Below are positions 52,314 through 61,646 of a DNA stretch of 64,000 nucleotides, piece by piece. Made by a program: the position numbers and the translations under genes. Source of the stretch: Fodinibius sp. Rm-B-1B1-1 (GTDB lineage: Bacteria; Bacteroidota; Rhodothermia; Balneolales; Balneolaceae); NCBI RefSeq assembly GCF_038594945.1, contig NZ_JBCFYD010000001.1:1302001-1366000 (forward strand). Reading direction: 5' to 3'. The notes beneath the pieces were generated by a model. The model was not told the DNA's origin, ran no database searches, and saw only the letters and a program-made list of their open reading frames with translations. Positions within the stretch are counted from its first letter, which is position 1. Each line of letters starts with the position of its first letter.

Positions 52314-54302
52314 TTATTTGACAAGGGAGGATGCGGACTGATTGTTTTTACGGAAAAAGGAGATAATCGTATGTGTTAATGTGTCGTAACTGCCGGCACT
52401 CTTTTTGACGATGGTATCGGCATAGCTTAAAATCGATTCTCGTTCGGTATCTGTTAACTTTTTGCCGGTATAAACAATTGTGGGAATGCCGGAAAAACGC
52501 TGGTTATTCCGAATTTCTTGAAGAAAGCCCAGGCAGCTGTCACCGTATATCGTATAGTCAGAGACGATGCAATCAATCTCAGTATTATCAAGCACATCCC
52601 GTGCTTTGGGAAGGGTGTCAACAGTTATACATTTTTCGAAGGTATAATTTAAATACTCTTTTATGGCCAAATTGTGTACTTCACTATCATCAATAATCAG
52701 TATAGTTTTATCCTGATTTTGGATGGCTTTTTTCTGGCTTGTGTGCCCATTTTTTTTGTGAGAGATGGCTGGTGATTCAGTCTTTTGGACTGGAAGATAC
52801 AGGATAAAGGTTGAGCCTTCCTCTACGTTACTTTTTACATCAATTTCGCCACCCAGAGATTTGCTCAACTCTTGACAAATATGGAGTCCAAGTCCTGATC
52901 CTTGCTTGGTGTTTTTGGTGCGTTTATGACGTTCAAAAACAGACTTCAGTTGATTTTTTGGAATACCAATGCCCGTATCCTGAATTTTGAATGCAATGGC
53001 TTGATCGGTATCTATTTGCGTGTTTTCCAACGTGCTGGCCGGTAGGGAAAATATTTCAAAGGTAACACTGCCCTCGTTGGTAAACTTAAACGCATTTGAG
53101 AGTAGGTTTTTTAGAATGCGTTTAACGTATGTTTGATTGGTAGATATATGCTGATGGTCGAGTTCAGCATTTTTGAAATGAAATGTTATATCATTTCGCT
53201 GAGCAATGGGTTTAAATACCAAGAATAATTTTTGGGTAAACGATTTCAGATCCAGAGAGTCAGCGGTGAGGTTTGTCGTATTATTTTTCCCAGTGGTGGG
53301 GCTTGGATCAAAGAATTCGTTAATATAGTTCAGCAAGTGTTTGCCGGAAAAGTGAATCGCTTTTTGAAATTTGCCGAACCCCTGTTTGAAATCACCGGGT
53401 TGCTTATCAAAAAGCAGTTTGTTTGAAAGGATGATAGATTGCAGGCTGGTACGCATATCATGGGCAGCATTAGCGAGTAGCTCTTCTTTTTGCTTATGCT
53501 TGGTGATGTAGTTATTTGTTAATGAGCGTTGCCGCTTTAATTTGCGGACTTTGTACCAGGTATCACTGATATCTTTATTTATAGCCAGGATATGAGTTTT
53601 GCCTTCATGATTTATCTTTTTGAAACGAACTTCGGCTGGGTAGACTGCGCCCATTTTGCGAGAAATATTTGTACAGATAGCAATTTCGTCGTGCCGGTTT
53701 TGCAGCATTGGATAGATGAGCATTGAAAAAGAGTCGCCCTCATATTCTGAATAGATATCGAGGGCTGTCATGCTCATGAGCTCACTTTTCGAGTACCGAA
53801 GGTTCGAAATAGCTGTTTGGTTAGCATAGCAGCATGTAAAATCCTGGGTATCAAATAAAAAGACATCATTGGTACTCAAGTCTACAATTTCAGATAATAT
53901 TTCTGGAGACTCCGTCAGTTTTTGAGGGGTGTCACTAAATCTGTTTGCTGATAATTCTCTTTGCAAAATAGGAGGCAGCCGGTAGTATTCTGAATCAGAA
54001 ATGCAATCCTTTGCCCCGTGTTTCATTACATCGGTAAACAGCTGGTCGGAATAATCCTTAGTGAAAAAGATAATAGGGGTGTCATTAAACTGATCAGCTA
54101 CCGACGTTAACAAGGAAAAGTTTTGGGAGGGGGATTCCGAAAGAATAATGGCATCCCAGTAGGTGGCATCGATTAATTCTTGGTTAAGCTCCGTTTCATC
54201 ATCCAGTATTAAATAATCAACTTCGGTATTGTTAGTTTCCAGCATTTCTATAATTGAAGTAGCATGCTCTTCCGAAATATTTATGAGAAGTAGATGTATC
54301 AT
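52314..54302 (-). CDS. hybrid sensor histidine kinase with receiver at both ends
   Basis: A 662-residue cytosolic protein. Residues 1-~125 resemble a degenerate receiver ('IHLLLINISEEHATSIIEML'). A PAS-like segment follows ('SEIVDLSTNDVFLFDTQDFTCCYANQ'). The HisKA domain has 'NAAHDMRTSLQSI' with the phospho-His. The ATPase domain has 'NLLSNAFKF', 'FKIQDTGIGIP' and 'GSGLGLHICQEL'. The C-terminal receiver is 'TILIIDDSEVHN...CIVSDYT'. It may feed into the chemotaxis pathway nearby (inference). Confidence 0.87.
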   Translation of the reverse strand: MIHLLLINISEEHATSIIEMLETNNTEVDYLILDDETELNQELIDATYWDAIILSESPSQNFSLLTSVADQFNDTPIIFFTKDYSDQLFTDVMKHGAKDCISDSEYYRLPPILQRELSANRFSDTPQKLTESPEILSEIVDLSTNDVFLFDTQDFTCCYANQTAISNLRYSKSELMSMTALDIYSEYEGDSFSMLIYPMLQNRHDEIAICTNISRKMGAVYPAEVRFKKINHEGKTHILAINKDISDTWYKVRKLKRQRSLTNNYITKHKQKEELLANAAHDMRTSLQSIILSNKLLFDKQPGDFKQGFGKFQKAIHFSGKHLLNYINEFFDPSPTTGKNNTTNLTADSLDLKSFTQKLFLVFKPIAQRNDITFHFKNAELDHQHISTNQTYVKRILKNLLSNAFKFTNEGSVTFEIFSLPASTLENTQIDTDQAIAFKIQDTGIGIPKNQLKSVFERHKRTKNTKQGSGLGLHICQELSKSLGGEIDVKSNVEEGSTFILYLPVQKTESPAISHKKNGHTSQKKAIQNQDKTILIIDDSEVHNLAIKEYLNYTFEKCITVDTLPKARDVLDNTEIDCIVSDYTIYGDSCLGFLQEIRNNQRFSGIPTIVYTGKKLTDTERESILSYADTIVKKSAGSYDTLTHTIISFFRKNNQSASSLVK

Positions 54303-54528
54303 AAAGCCCTTATAATAGTATAACCCTTCCCGTTAGTCCTTAGTCATTTTTGTAAAACGGGAAAGGGAGACTCATACCTTTAACAGATGTATGTTGTACC
54401 CGAGAAAATATGTCGATGGCTTTTTTCCTTACGATGAAATACCAATAAAAAGCCTGTCCAAAAGATAGTCAACCATAAATTAATTTTTTTTAATATTAAT
54501 TATTTTTAATAGATTTGAGGCAGAGACG

Positions 54529-54548
54529 GCATTCTTAAAAAAGAATGC
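54529..54548. other. 8-bp hairpin in the DHp-gene leader
   Basis: GCATTCTT and AAGAATGC form a perfect 8-bp stem with a 4-nt loop at 54529-54548, 46 bp before the DHp-like gene. It could be a leader structure. No poly-T tract follows. Confidence 0.35.
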
Positions 54549-54593
54549 TTCGGGGTTTTGAGGAATATGTAAGAAAAAAGAAAACGTTGGCTT

Positions 54594-55022
54594 ATGGAAC
54601 AGGATAGTAATCCTAATGATGAGGATAGTGATACCTCATTGCAATCAAAACTTGAGAGAACGTTGCAGAAGAAAGTTGGCAATGGTGTTTCTATTGTTGA
54701 TATAAATGCTACAAAAGCGGACTCTCAAAGTACGGCAGATATTGCAGAAGTTCAGGAAATGGTATGTAAGAAAATGCATAAGGCTATGTCCCCCATCAGC
54801 GCCATTTCTGGGTACCTGGAACTCATGAAAATGCTTTTGGAGCAGGATACCAATAGCGAATCACTTGAGCGTTACCGAAGCAAGGTAGAAGAAGGGATTG
54901 GCGAAGTCGGTGATATTATTGAGGACCTTCACAGTGTTTTTGATGATATGAGGAGGGAAGATAATGATTCGGTCGTTCAATCAGATGGTATGCCTTCAAA
55001 TAAAAGTCGAAAAGCCAGCTAA
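54594..55022 (+). CDS. isolated DHp-like (histidine kinase dimerisation) protein
   Basis: A 142-residue protein. 'VCKKMHKAMSPISAISGYLELMKMLLEQD' resembles the HisKA/DHp phosphoacceptor helix (His in the position of 'HELRTPL'), and 'EVGDIIEDLHSVFDDM' its second helix. No ATPase domain follows. It could be a phosphotransfer or regulator of the CheA/CheY circuit (inference). The first ~60 residues are acidic and disordered-looking. Confidence 0.6.
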   Translation: MEQDSNPNDEDSDTSLQSKLERTLQKKVGNGVSIVDINATKADSQSTADIAEVQEMVCKKMHKAMSPISAISGYLELMKMLLEQDTNSESLERYRSKVEEGIGEVGDIIEDLHSVFDDMRREDNDSVVQSDGMPSNKSRKAS

Positions 55023-55028
55023 TTTGTT

Positions 55029-55481
55029 TTAGCGGGCAGTGTCGTATTGTCGGCCTTTCGGATTTTTGAACAAAGTCATTTGTAGTTTGTATAGCTGTTT
55101 ACGTAATGCCTGAATTTTATGGGCATTAACATCAGATGGTTTTAGCAGGGAGTCGGGATCCATATCTCGATTTGAGAATATTTTCGATTTCAGGATAACC
55201 AGTTCTTTATGTCCCACCACAAAGAACTGGCGAAACAGTTCGCTAAAATCCTTATTTGTCACCAGTTCGTTGAAATCAACCTCCCCATTATTTTCGGCAG
55301 AAGTAGTGACTTGGGAAGATGAATGCTGCTCTCCATTGCCTTCGGCATCGTCTTCGTCAATATCCGGAAATTCTTTCCCTGATTGAGATTTAACATCAGC
55401 CAGGTATTCTTGCAGAGGGTGTATACTTCCAGCCGCGGGAATCGTCGACGTACGATTTGTCTGCGATGAACGTGGTAACAT
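55029..55481 (-). CDS. unknown protein of the chemotaxis region
   Basis: A 150-residue acidic protein with a Ser/Gln/Gly/Asp-rich middle and a helical C-terminal half. Not recognised. It is convergent with the DHp-like gene (7-bp gap). A sigma-28-like promoter (TAAGGA-N13-ACCGATAA) is upstream, so it may be part of the same regulon. Confidence 0.55.
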   Translation of the reverse strand: MLPRSSQTNRTSTIPAAGSIHPLQEYLADVKSQSGKEFPDIDEDDAEGNGEQHSSSQVTTSAENNGEVDFNELVTNKDFSELFRQFFVVGHKELVILKSKIFSNRDMDPDSLLKPSDVNAHKIQALRKQLYKLQMTLFKNPKGRQYDTAR

Positions 55482-55531
55482 GCTGGATTCTATTCAGGAT
55501 GTAGCCTGGAAGTTAAACTTATTTTATTCAG

Positions 55532-55558
55532 TTATCGGTGATGGGGTGCTTTTCCTTA
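55532..55558 (-). promoter_or_regulatory. sigma-28-like promoter of the 150-aa gene
   Basis: On the minus strand: TAAGGA (55558-55553), 13 nt, ACCGATAA (55539-55532). This equals the 27-nt overall span of the classic FliA layout and differs by one nucleotide from the other four. Confidence 0.5.
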
Positions 55559-55718
55559 AGATATACCCGCAAGTGTAGATAGTCTAATAAAAATATAAAA
55601 CTTTAAATAATAACTTGCCGGGTTCTCCCAGTATCAAACGATATCAAGGGTTATCACCTATCCCGTCAATCCTAAAATTGAAAGGGATATTCTAAGAGTT
55701 TTTCTTCAAGTAAAAACT

Positions 55719-55744
55719 TAAGAGATGCCGTCCTCTGACGATAA
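55719..55744 (+). promoter_or_regulatory. sigma-28-like promoter of the cheY-cheX-cheA operon
   Basis: TAAGAG at 55719-55724, 12 nt, GACGATAA at 55737-55744, 112 bp before the cheY ATG. Confidence 0.6.
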
Positions 55745-55855
55745 CTGAAATTGAATAACTTAGGAATATTGGGCTCGGCCGCATGGTGGTACCAAAAGAA
55801 AAGCCGAGAACAAGACCAAGTAAACATTTATCTAAAAAGGATACTGGAGTTTGTA

Positions 55856-56311
55856 ATGAGTACAATAAAAGCACTGGTAGTTGATGATTCGAAAATTATG
55901 AGGAGTGCCGTTAAACGTGCCTTAAATAATTTGATGTTGGCTGATTTTGATTATGTGGAAGCCAAAGATGGGGAAGATGCTCTCGAAAAATTTAATGAAG
56001 AAGAAATTGAAATTATGTTTGTGGATTGGAATATGCCGAATATGACAGGCGTAGAATTTTCGCAGGCAGTCCGTGAGCAAGGGCACGATCATATCCCCAT
56101 TATTATGGTAACGGCCGAAAAGTCGATGGGTAAGGTTGATAAAGCGCTGAATGAAGGAGGAGCTAATGAATATATCACCAAGCCATTTACTGCCGACAAG
56201 ATGCATAAAGCCATTAGTGATTATTTTGATGATGATGGAAATATCGCCGGTGGAAGTGATGGAGATGACGACGAGGATAAAAGTTTTTTCAAAGGCATTC
56301 TGAACTCATAA
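55856..56311 (+). CDS. cheY: chemotaxis response regulator CheY, with acidic tail
   Basis: A ~151-residue receiver protein. The acid pocket D10-D11, phosphoacceptor D57 ('FVDWNMPNMTGVEF'), T in 'MVTAEKS' and K in 'ITKPFTADK' are all present. It has an extra acidic C-terminal tail ('DGDDDEDKSFF'). I chose ATG 55856 (MSTIKALVVDDSK); the frame extends upstream, but that part has no receiver sequence. It is the first gene of the large che operon. Confidence 0.92.
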   Translation: MSTIKALVVDDSKIMRSAVKRALNNLMLADFDYVEAKDGEDALEKFNEEEIEIMFVDWNMPNMTGVEFSQAVREQGHDHIPIIMVTAEKSMGKVDKALNEGGANEYITKPFTADKMHKAISDYFDDDGNIAGGSDGDDDEDKSFFKGILNS

Positions 56312-56321
56312 TTAGATAAAA

Positions 56322-56819
56322 ATGGAATTAGCACAAATAGAAGAATTGGATCAAATACCCGCCGAACTTGTTGGGCAGGTCAAAGAGTCGGTTTTTAATA
56401 CGTTTGAATCGATTTTAGGTGAAGAGTTGGAGTATGTAGAGGAAGGGAACGGCGATGGGCCGCTTAATGGGATTATCGGAAATGTGACGGTATTTAATTC
56501 TGATCACACTATCTCATTGATGTTGGCTATTCCAAAAGATACGGCTCTTTTCTTTTCAAAGGTTTTTATTGGTATGGAGCTGCCTTTTGAGAGTGACGAT
56601 ATGGGGGACCTGGTCGGAGAGATATCAAATATTTTGGCTGGTGATGTAGCGGCAAATGTTGAGAAGGTGGGATTTAGAGGGCAGTCTTCGTTGCCTACGG
56701 CTACACGAGGGAGTGATCTTACCCTTTTTATGCCGAATAAGCCTCCAACAAAGAAGATGAAGTTCGCCAGTGAGAATGCGGAATTTCTTTTAACAATGGT
56801 TTTAAGCGAATCTAATTAA
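56322..56819 (+). CDS. cheX: CheX/CheC-family CheY-P phosphatase
   Basis: A 165-residue CheX-like protein. 'DDMGDLVGEISNILAGDVAANVEK' carries the E-x-x-N motif used for CheY-P dephosphorylation. 'ISLMLAIPKDTALFFSKVFIGMEL' is the other conserved region. It sits 10 bp after cheY and 11 bp before cheA, so all three are co-translated. Confidence 0.85.
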   Translation: MELAQIEELDQIPAELVGQVKESVFNTFESILGEELEYVEEGNGDGPLNGIIGNVTVFNSDHTISLMLAIPKDTALFFSKVFIGMELPFESDDMGDLVGEISNILAGDVAANVEKVGFRGQSSLPTATRGSDLTLFMPNKPPTKKMKFASENAEFLLTMVLSESN

Positions 56820-56830
56820 ATAGTAGTGCG

Positions 56831-59281
56831 ATGAGTGGTAAAAAAGAGCAACGCATAGAGGATCTTGAGAAAATATTACGGGCACTGGCAGATGTATGGC
56901 CGGCTGATCGTGACAATGTAGCGGTAGCCGGAGCACAGTTCGAAGAGTTTATCTCTACGTTCGAAGACGACCCGGGACAGTTGCAGCGACTTATTGATAT
57001 GTCCTGGAAGGGGTTGAAATATCTTTTTGAGGAGGATGCCTATTTCATGAGTGTTAAAACGGCTACCATGCAGGCCATTAACACGATTCGGGAATATTTG
57101 GTTAATGATGGCGATATCGAGGTCGAAGTATTCGAAAAGGCTTATGATGATCTGGCGGATGCGTTGTCTGGTGAAAAAGAATCAGCAGATGAACTCATTG
57201 AGCTTAATGAGGAAGAAGAGGATATGGACGATTCTAAATCGTTGAATGATCTCGCTTCCTTTATAATGGAGTTAGATGAAGAAAATGTTGCTCCTGAAGA
57301 AATAAAGAGTCTTTATGGCATCATAAATGCTGTTATTGATGGCGCACGTTCTGATGTAGCCGAGATTGTTAAAGGAGCAAAGCAGAAGCTCGAAAAGATT
57401 TCAGAAGAGGGCATTGAAGATCATTCTGACTGGCTGTCAACTGTTTCTGCGATTACTGAAAAGGCGATTGAAGCCGAAGAAAACGAAGAAGTTGAGCAGG
57501 AAGAGGTTAAGACAGAGGAGGTCGATAAGGGGGCAAGCTCAGAGTCGGAAGAGGATCAGTCCGAATCCATAACATCAGAAGAGTTTTATATTCCCGAAGA
57601 TATTGATGCGGCTATGATCGGGGAGTTTATTACTGAGTGTTCCGAGCTGTTGGAAATGGCTGAAGGCGCTTTGTTAGATTTGGAAGAGAATCCGAACAAC
57701 GATGAGTTGGTAAACAAGGTATTTAGAGCGTTCCATACGATTAAGGGGACGTCGGCTTTTATGGGGTTAGATCCAATTTCGGATTTTACGCACCACCTCG
57801 AAACAGTGCTAAGTATGGTGCGCGACGGAGAGATCGATTTTGATGTGGCATGCGCTGATATTTCTCTGGAATCGATCGATATCATATACAGTATGTTGGA
57901 TGTGGTAGAGGTGGCGGATGGAGGCGATCATCTACCCAAGCCGCTCAATTTTGATCGGTTGACTAAAGTGTTGCATCGCGTGGCGGACGAACAGATTGCC
58001 CCGGAAAAGGCGTTGGAAGAAGCCGGGGGAATACAGTATGAGGATCCGGAGGAGAGTATGGCAGCACCAGCACAGAATGGTACTGCAAAAACCAATGGGG
58101 AAGCCCAAGGTGATTCCGGTTCTGATGATAACCAAACTGAATCATCGGTACGAGTTAATGTAAGTCGGTTAGATCAGCTTATCGATATGGTGGGCGAATT
58201 GGTTATTGCCCATTCGGTAGTAGCACAGGATGAAAGCATTCCTGATCACTCGGATCTACAAAAGAAGATAAGCCATACAAGTAAAATTTTACGGGAGCTG
58301 CAGGATACGAGTCTGGCTCTGCGGATGGTACCGCTGAAAGGGACATTTCACAAAATGAATCGCTTGGTTCGGGATTTGTCTCGCAAAGCAGGAAAGAAGG
58401 TAAAGCTTTCTACTTATGGAGAAGATACCGAGATCGATCGAAATATGGTGGATGTTATTAATGAGCCACTGGTACACATGGTTCGGAATGCCATCGATCA
58501 CGGAATAGAAACGCCGGAAGAGCGTTTGGAAGCAGGAAAATCTGAGCAGGCTCATGTATGGCTTCGTGCTTCGCAGGAAGGTGGCAAGGTTGTCATTGAA
58601 ATCGAAGATGACGGACGCGGAATTAACAAGGAGAAGGTATTAGAGAAAGCTATTTCAAAAGGGCTTGTTGATCCTGATGAGAACCTGACAGACAATGAGA
58701 TTCACCATCTCATATTTTTGCCGGGCTTTTCTTCTACGGATGAAGTGACGGATTTGTCGGGCCGTGGAGTAGGTATGGATGTGGTTCGAAAATCGATTGA
58801 AGATCTGAAAGGGAAGGTGGATATCGAATCGGTGGAAGGAAAAGGAACGAAGATTATTATTGAGCTTCCCTTTACGTTGGCTATTACCGATGGCATGCTT
58901 GTACGGGTTGGCACGCAACGGTTTATTGTACCGATATTGAATATTGATCGGGCATTCCGAGCTCAGCGCGATGATCTGTTTACCGTGATGGGGAAATCAG
59001 AGAAAGTTTCCATCAGGGGAGAAACGGTACCTGTTATTCGATTGCATGACCATTTTAATATTGATGACGGGAAAGAAGATCTTACAGAAGGCACATTGCT
59101 GGCGATAAGGAATGCGAATAAAAAGTATGCTTTGTTGGTAGATGAGGTTGTAGGTCAGCAGCAATTGGTAGGCAAATCAATCAATATGGTTGCCGAGATG
59201 GACCACATTTCTGGAGGTGCTGTCTTGGGTGATGGAACGGTTGGGCTAATCTTGGATACCGCTGCGCTGATTAAGAATTAA
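56831..59281 (+). CDS. cheA: chemotaxis histidine kinase CheA with N-terminal extension
   Basis: An 816-residue CheA. It has an unusual ~250-residue helical, acidic N-terminus. The P1 HPt domain follows, with phospho-His H302 in 'FRAFHTIKGTSAFMGL'. Then come P3 ('VNVSRLDQLIDMVGELVIAHSVV'), the ATPase domain ('PLVHMVRNAIDHGIETPEERL', 'IEIEDDGRGIN', 'GFSSTDEVTDLSGRGVGMDVV') and the CheW-like P5 ('LPFTLAITDGMLVRVGTQRFIVPI'). The kinase phosphorylates CheY and CheB. A P2-like Gly/Asp/Gln linker is visible before P3. Confidence 0.93.
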   Translation: MSGKKEQRIEDLEKILRALADVWPADRDNVAVAGAQFEEFISTFEDDPGQLQRLIDMSWKGLKYLFEEDAYFMSVKTATMQAINTIREYLVNDGDIEVEVFEKAYDDLADALSGEKESADELIELNEEEEDMDDSKSLNDLASFIMELDEENVAPEEIKSLYGIINAVIDGARSDVAEIVKGAKQKLEKISEEGIEDHSDWLSTVSAITEKAIEAEENEEVEQEEVKTEEVDKGASSESEEDQSESITSEEFYIPEDIDAAMIGEFITECSELLEMAEGALLDLEENPNNDELVNKVFRAFHTIKGTSAFMGLDPISDFTHHLETVLSMVRDGEIDFDVACADISLESIDIIYSMLDVVEVADGGDHLPKPLNFDRLTKVLHRVADEQIAPEKALEEAGGIQYEDPEESMAAPAQNGTAKTNGEAQGDSGSDDNQTESSVRVNVSRLDQLIDMVGELVIAHSVVAQDESIPDHSDLQKKISHTSKILRELQDTSLALRMVPLKGTFHKMNRLVRDLSRKAGKKVKLSTYGEDTEIDRNMVDVINEPLVHMVRNAIDHGIETPEERLEAGKSEQAHVWLRASQEGGKVVIEIEDDGRGINKEKVLEKAISKGLVDPDENLTDNEIHHLIFLPGFSSTDEVTDLSGRGVGMDVVRKSIEDLKGKVDIESVEGKGTKIIIELPFTLAITDGMLVRVGTQRFIVPILNIDRAFRAQRDDLFTVMGKSEKVSIRGETVPVIRLHDHFNIDDGKEDLTEGTLLAIRNANKKYALLVDEVVGQQQLVGKSINMVAEMDHISGGAVLGDGTVGLILDTAALIKN

Positions 59282-59390
59282 ATACTAACTGCGTTTGTGG
59301 TGTCAACTTTATAGCCCATTCATTTACGTAATAGGAACTATTAAAGCGCCTTGGTGGATATGTGTAACTACCGGTTAAAAACTGATAATA

Positions 59391-60179
59391 ATGAAGTTAA
59401 AACAGGCAGAATTTGAAACGATACAGTCCAAGATTTATGACTATTGTGGAATAAATCTTCATGAGGGTAAGCAGGCTTTGGTTCGGGCACGAGTGATGAA
59501 ACGAATCCGTAAGCTGGGACTGAGAGATTTTGCCCACTATATCAAATACCTCGAGGAGGATTCTTCGGGCGAAGAGTTTTTGGCGTTGGTTGATGTGTTA
59601 ACGACAAACAAAACCAGTTTTTTTAGAGAGAGTCAGCACTTCGATTTCATCGTACAAAATGTATTGCCAGAAATTAATGGTCGGCAAGTAAAATGGTGGT
59701 CGGCTGGTTGTTCTTCGGGCGAAGAGCCGGTAACGTGCTCGATTGTACTCCAGGAACAAAATATAAATCCACGGACGGTAAAAATTTTGGGTACGGATAT
59801 TTCACGCGATGTCATCCGTACAGCAAAACGAGGCGTATATCCGGCAAAACGGTTTAAAAAAGTTTCTCCCCAGATTATTCGCAAATACTTTGACAAAGGG
59901 GATGGCAGTAAGTATCGCGTATCAGAAAAAGTACGACGAATGATTACTTATGGTCGATTAAATTTGAAAAAGAAATGGCCGCTAAATGGACCGTTTCAAG
60001 TGATTATGTGTCGCAATGTGATGATCTATTTTAATCGGCAGACCCAGCAAGAGTTAGTTACCCGCTTTCGGCGGATTTTAGAGCCGGGGGGATACCTGTT
60101 TTTGGGGCACTCCGAAAGTATTGCAAGTGCAGATCGGAATTTTGAAAATGTAAGTCCGGCGGTGTATCGGAAAAAATAA
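59391..60179 (+). CDS. cheR: chemoreceptor methyltransferase CheR
   Basis: A 262-residue CheR. The N-terminal helical domain ('YIKYLEEDSSGEEFLALVDVLTTNKTSFFRE') and the SAM domain ('WWSAGCSSGEEPVTCSI', 'VIMCRNVMIYFNRQTQQELV') are typical. It methylates glutamates on receptors, opposed by CheB. It follows cheA by 109 bp. Confidence 0.95.
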   Translation: MKLKQAEFETIQSKIYDYCGINLHEGKQALVRARVMKRIRKLGLRDFAHYIKYLEEDSSGEEFLALVDVLTTNKTSFFRESQHFDFIVQNVLPEINGRQVKWWSAGCSSGEEPVTCSIVLQEQNINPRTVKILGTDISRDVIRTAKRGVYPAKRFKKVSPQIIRKYFDKGDGSKYRVSEKVRRMITYGRLNLKKKWPLNGPFQVIMCRNVMIYFNRQTQQELVTRFRRILEPGGYLFLGHSESIASADRNFENVSPAVYRKK

Positions 60180-60190
60180 ATGACCTTAGT

Positions 60191-60673
60191 ATGAAAACAG
60201 TGGTAGGGGTTAGTGATTTTAGGGTCTCATCCAACACCAGCGAGACCCTTATTACGTATGCATTGGGCAGCTGTCTGGGGATTGCTGCGTATGATCCTAC
60301 TATTAATGTAGGGGGATTGTTGCATGTGATGTTGCCATTATCAAAGGCCGACCCTGAAAAAGCCGCCCGCAAACCGGCTATGTATGTTGATACCGGATTT
60401 CAGTTACTACTGAATGAATTATATAACCTCGGAGCCAAAAAAAGAAACCTAAAAATTACTGTAGCCGGAGGGGCCAGTATGAAGCCAAAGGGTGAAGATG
60501 ATTATTTTAAAATTGGGAAACGCAATATCACGGTTCTCCGTAAGCTTCTCTGGAAAAATAAATTTATGATTACCAGCCAGGATGTTGGAGGAAATAAATC
60601 ACGGACGATGGCTCTGCAAATTGCGGATGGATATATCTCTATTAACAAAAAGCCGATAGCGGCGAATAGCTGA
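60191..60673 (+). CDS. cheD: chemoreceptor glutamine deamidase CheD
   Basis: A 160-residue CheD. The catalytic Cys is C28 ('ALGSCLGIAAYD') and His H45 ('GLLHVMLP'), with Thr near T22. CheD deamidates receptor glutamines and works with CheC/CheX-type proteins. It is 11 bp after cheR. Confidence 0.9.
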   Translation: MKTVVGVSDFRVSSNTSETLITYALGSCLGIAAYDPTINVGGLLHVMLPLSKADPEKAARKPAMYVDTGFQLLLNELYNLGAKKRNLKITVAGGASMKPKGEDDYFKIGKRNITVLRKLLWKNKFMITSQDVGGNKSRTMALQIADGYISINKKPIAANS

Positions 60674-60797
60674 TTCAAACATTAAATTGTTTTAATGTTT
60701 GAGAGAAAGTATAAAATCAACTGAATTCTATGGGAATTTGACCGATAAGAAAACAAATCTTTAATCTCGAACAATATGTTAACTATCGGGAGTTCTT

Positions 60798-61193
60798 ATG
60801 GCATTGAATATTTTGGTTGTTGAAGATAACAAACGGATGCGTACAAAAATCAATGATACGCTTGCTAAAATGGATATCGAGATCAATAAAATATACCAAG
60901 CCGATAACGGTAAGAAAGGGCTTGAGTTATTAAAAAAGCATTCGATTGATTTAATGTTGACTGATATTGATATGCCGGTTATGAATGGTTTGGAAATGCT
61001 GGGACTGATACGTTCAGATCCTAATATTTCGGAAATTCCGACTATTGTATTGACCTCAAGAAGGGATATGAAATTGTTTAACGCGATTACAAGCAGTGGC
61101 CTTGGGTATATTCATAAGCCATTTAGTTGGCGGATGCTGCGGAAAAAGGTACATAACTTTAAGAATGGTGGCTCCCAACATGTCGTACAGTAG
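60798..61193 (+). CDS. CheY-like response regulator (second)
   Basis: A 131-residue single-domain receiver with phosphoacceptor D56 ('MLTDIDMPVMNGLEM'), T in 'VLTSRRD' and K in 'IHKPFSW'. A weak box ACCGATAA lies 50 bp upstream but lacks a good -35 partner. The stop overlaps the following gene by 14 bp. Confidence 0.9.
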   Translation: MALNILVVEDNKRMRTKINDTLAKMDIEINKIYQADNGKKGLELLKKHSIDLMLTDIDMPVMNGLEMLGLIRSDPNISEIPTIVLTSRRDMKLFNAITSSGLGYIHKPFSWRMLRKKVHNFKNGGSQHVVQ

Positions 61194-61638
61194 CAAAATT
61201 TATGAAACGGCAGTAGAAACATTTGAAATCACATGTTTTCTATTTCCCCTTGAAAAAGATGAAGTTGGCAATGAGGACAATAGCCAGTTCGCATCATCAG
61301 GGATTAAAACAATTGTTGAGTTTGATGGAGCTGCCAAGGGGTTGGTTGTAATTAGTCCCTCAACTTCTTTGTTAAGGGCAATGGCCGGGAATATGTTGGG
61401 TATTGAAGAACCAGACACAAAACAAAAAGAAGAAGCTCTGTGTGAGGTAGCGAATATTATAAGTGGAAATATAGCGCCCATGTTTAGTCGTGATAATGAA
61501 ATTTGTTACATCAACCCGCCCCGGCTTATTGATGGGAAAGGGGATCAGGAATACGCTTTTGATGGAGCTGAAAAAGAATCTGTTCGGGTATTTCTGAATG
61601 AAGGAGTAGCGGATATTGAAGTATACTATCAAGTTTAG
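61180..61638 (+). CDS. CheX/CheC-family phosphatase (second)
   Basis: About 152 residues from ATG 61180 (MSYSSKIYETAVETFEITC). 'EALCEVANIISGNIAPMF' carries the E-x-x-N motif. The start overlaps the preceding receiver gene by 14 bp, so translation is coupled. The open frame extends further left, but those codons are inside the receiver gene. Confidence 0.75.
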   Translation: MSYSSKIYETAVETFEITCFLFPLEKDEVGNEDNSQFASSGIKTIVEFDGAAKGLVVISPSTSLLRAMAGNMLGIEEPDTKQKEEALCEVANIISGNIAPMFSRDNEICYINPPRLIDGKGDQEYAFDGAEKESVRVFLNEGVADIEVYYQV

Positions 61639-61646
61639 GAGGCATC

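Larger units (their letters stand above)
55482..55855. other. 373-bp divergent regulatory region
   Basis: Between the 150-aa gene and cheY. It contains two sigma-28-like promoters in opposite directions. Nothing else supported is seen. Confidence 0.55.

Noticed and set aside
60723-60748. Sigma-28-like promoter before the second cheY
   Set aside because: The -10 box ACCGATAA is good but the -35 position reads GAATTC or TGAATT, without TAAG.
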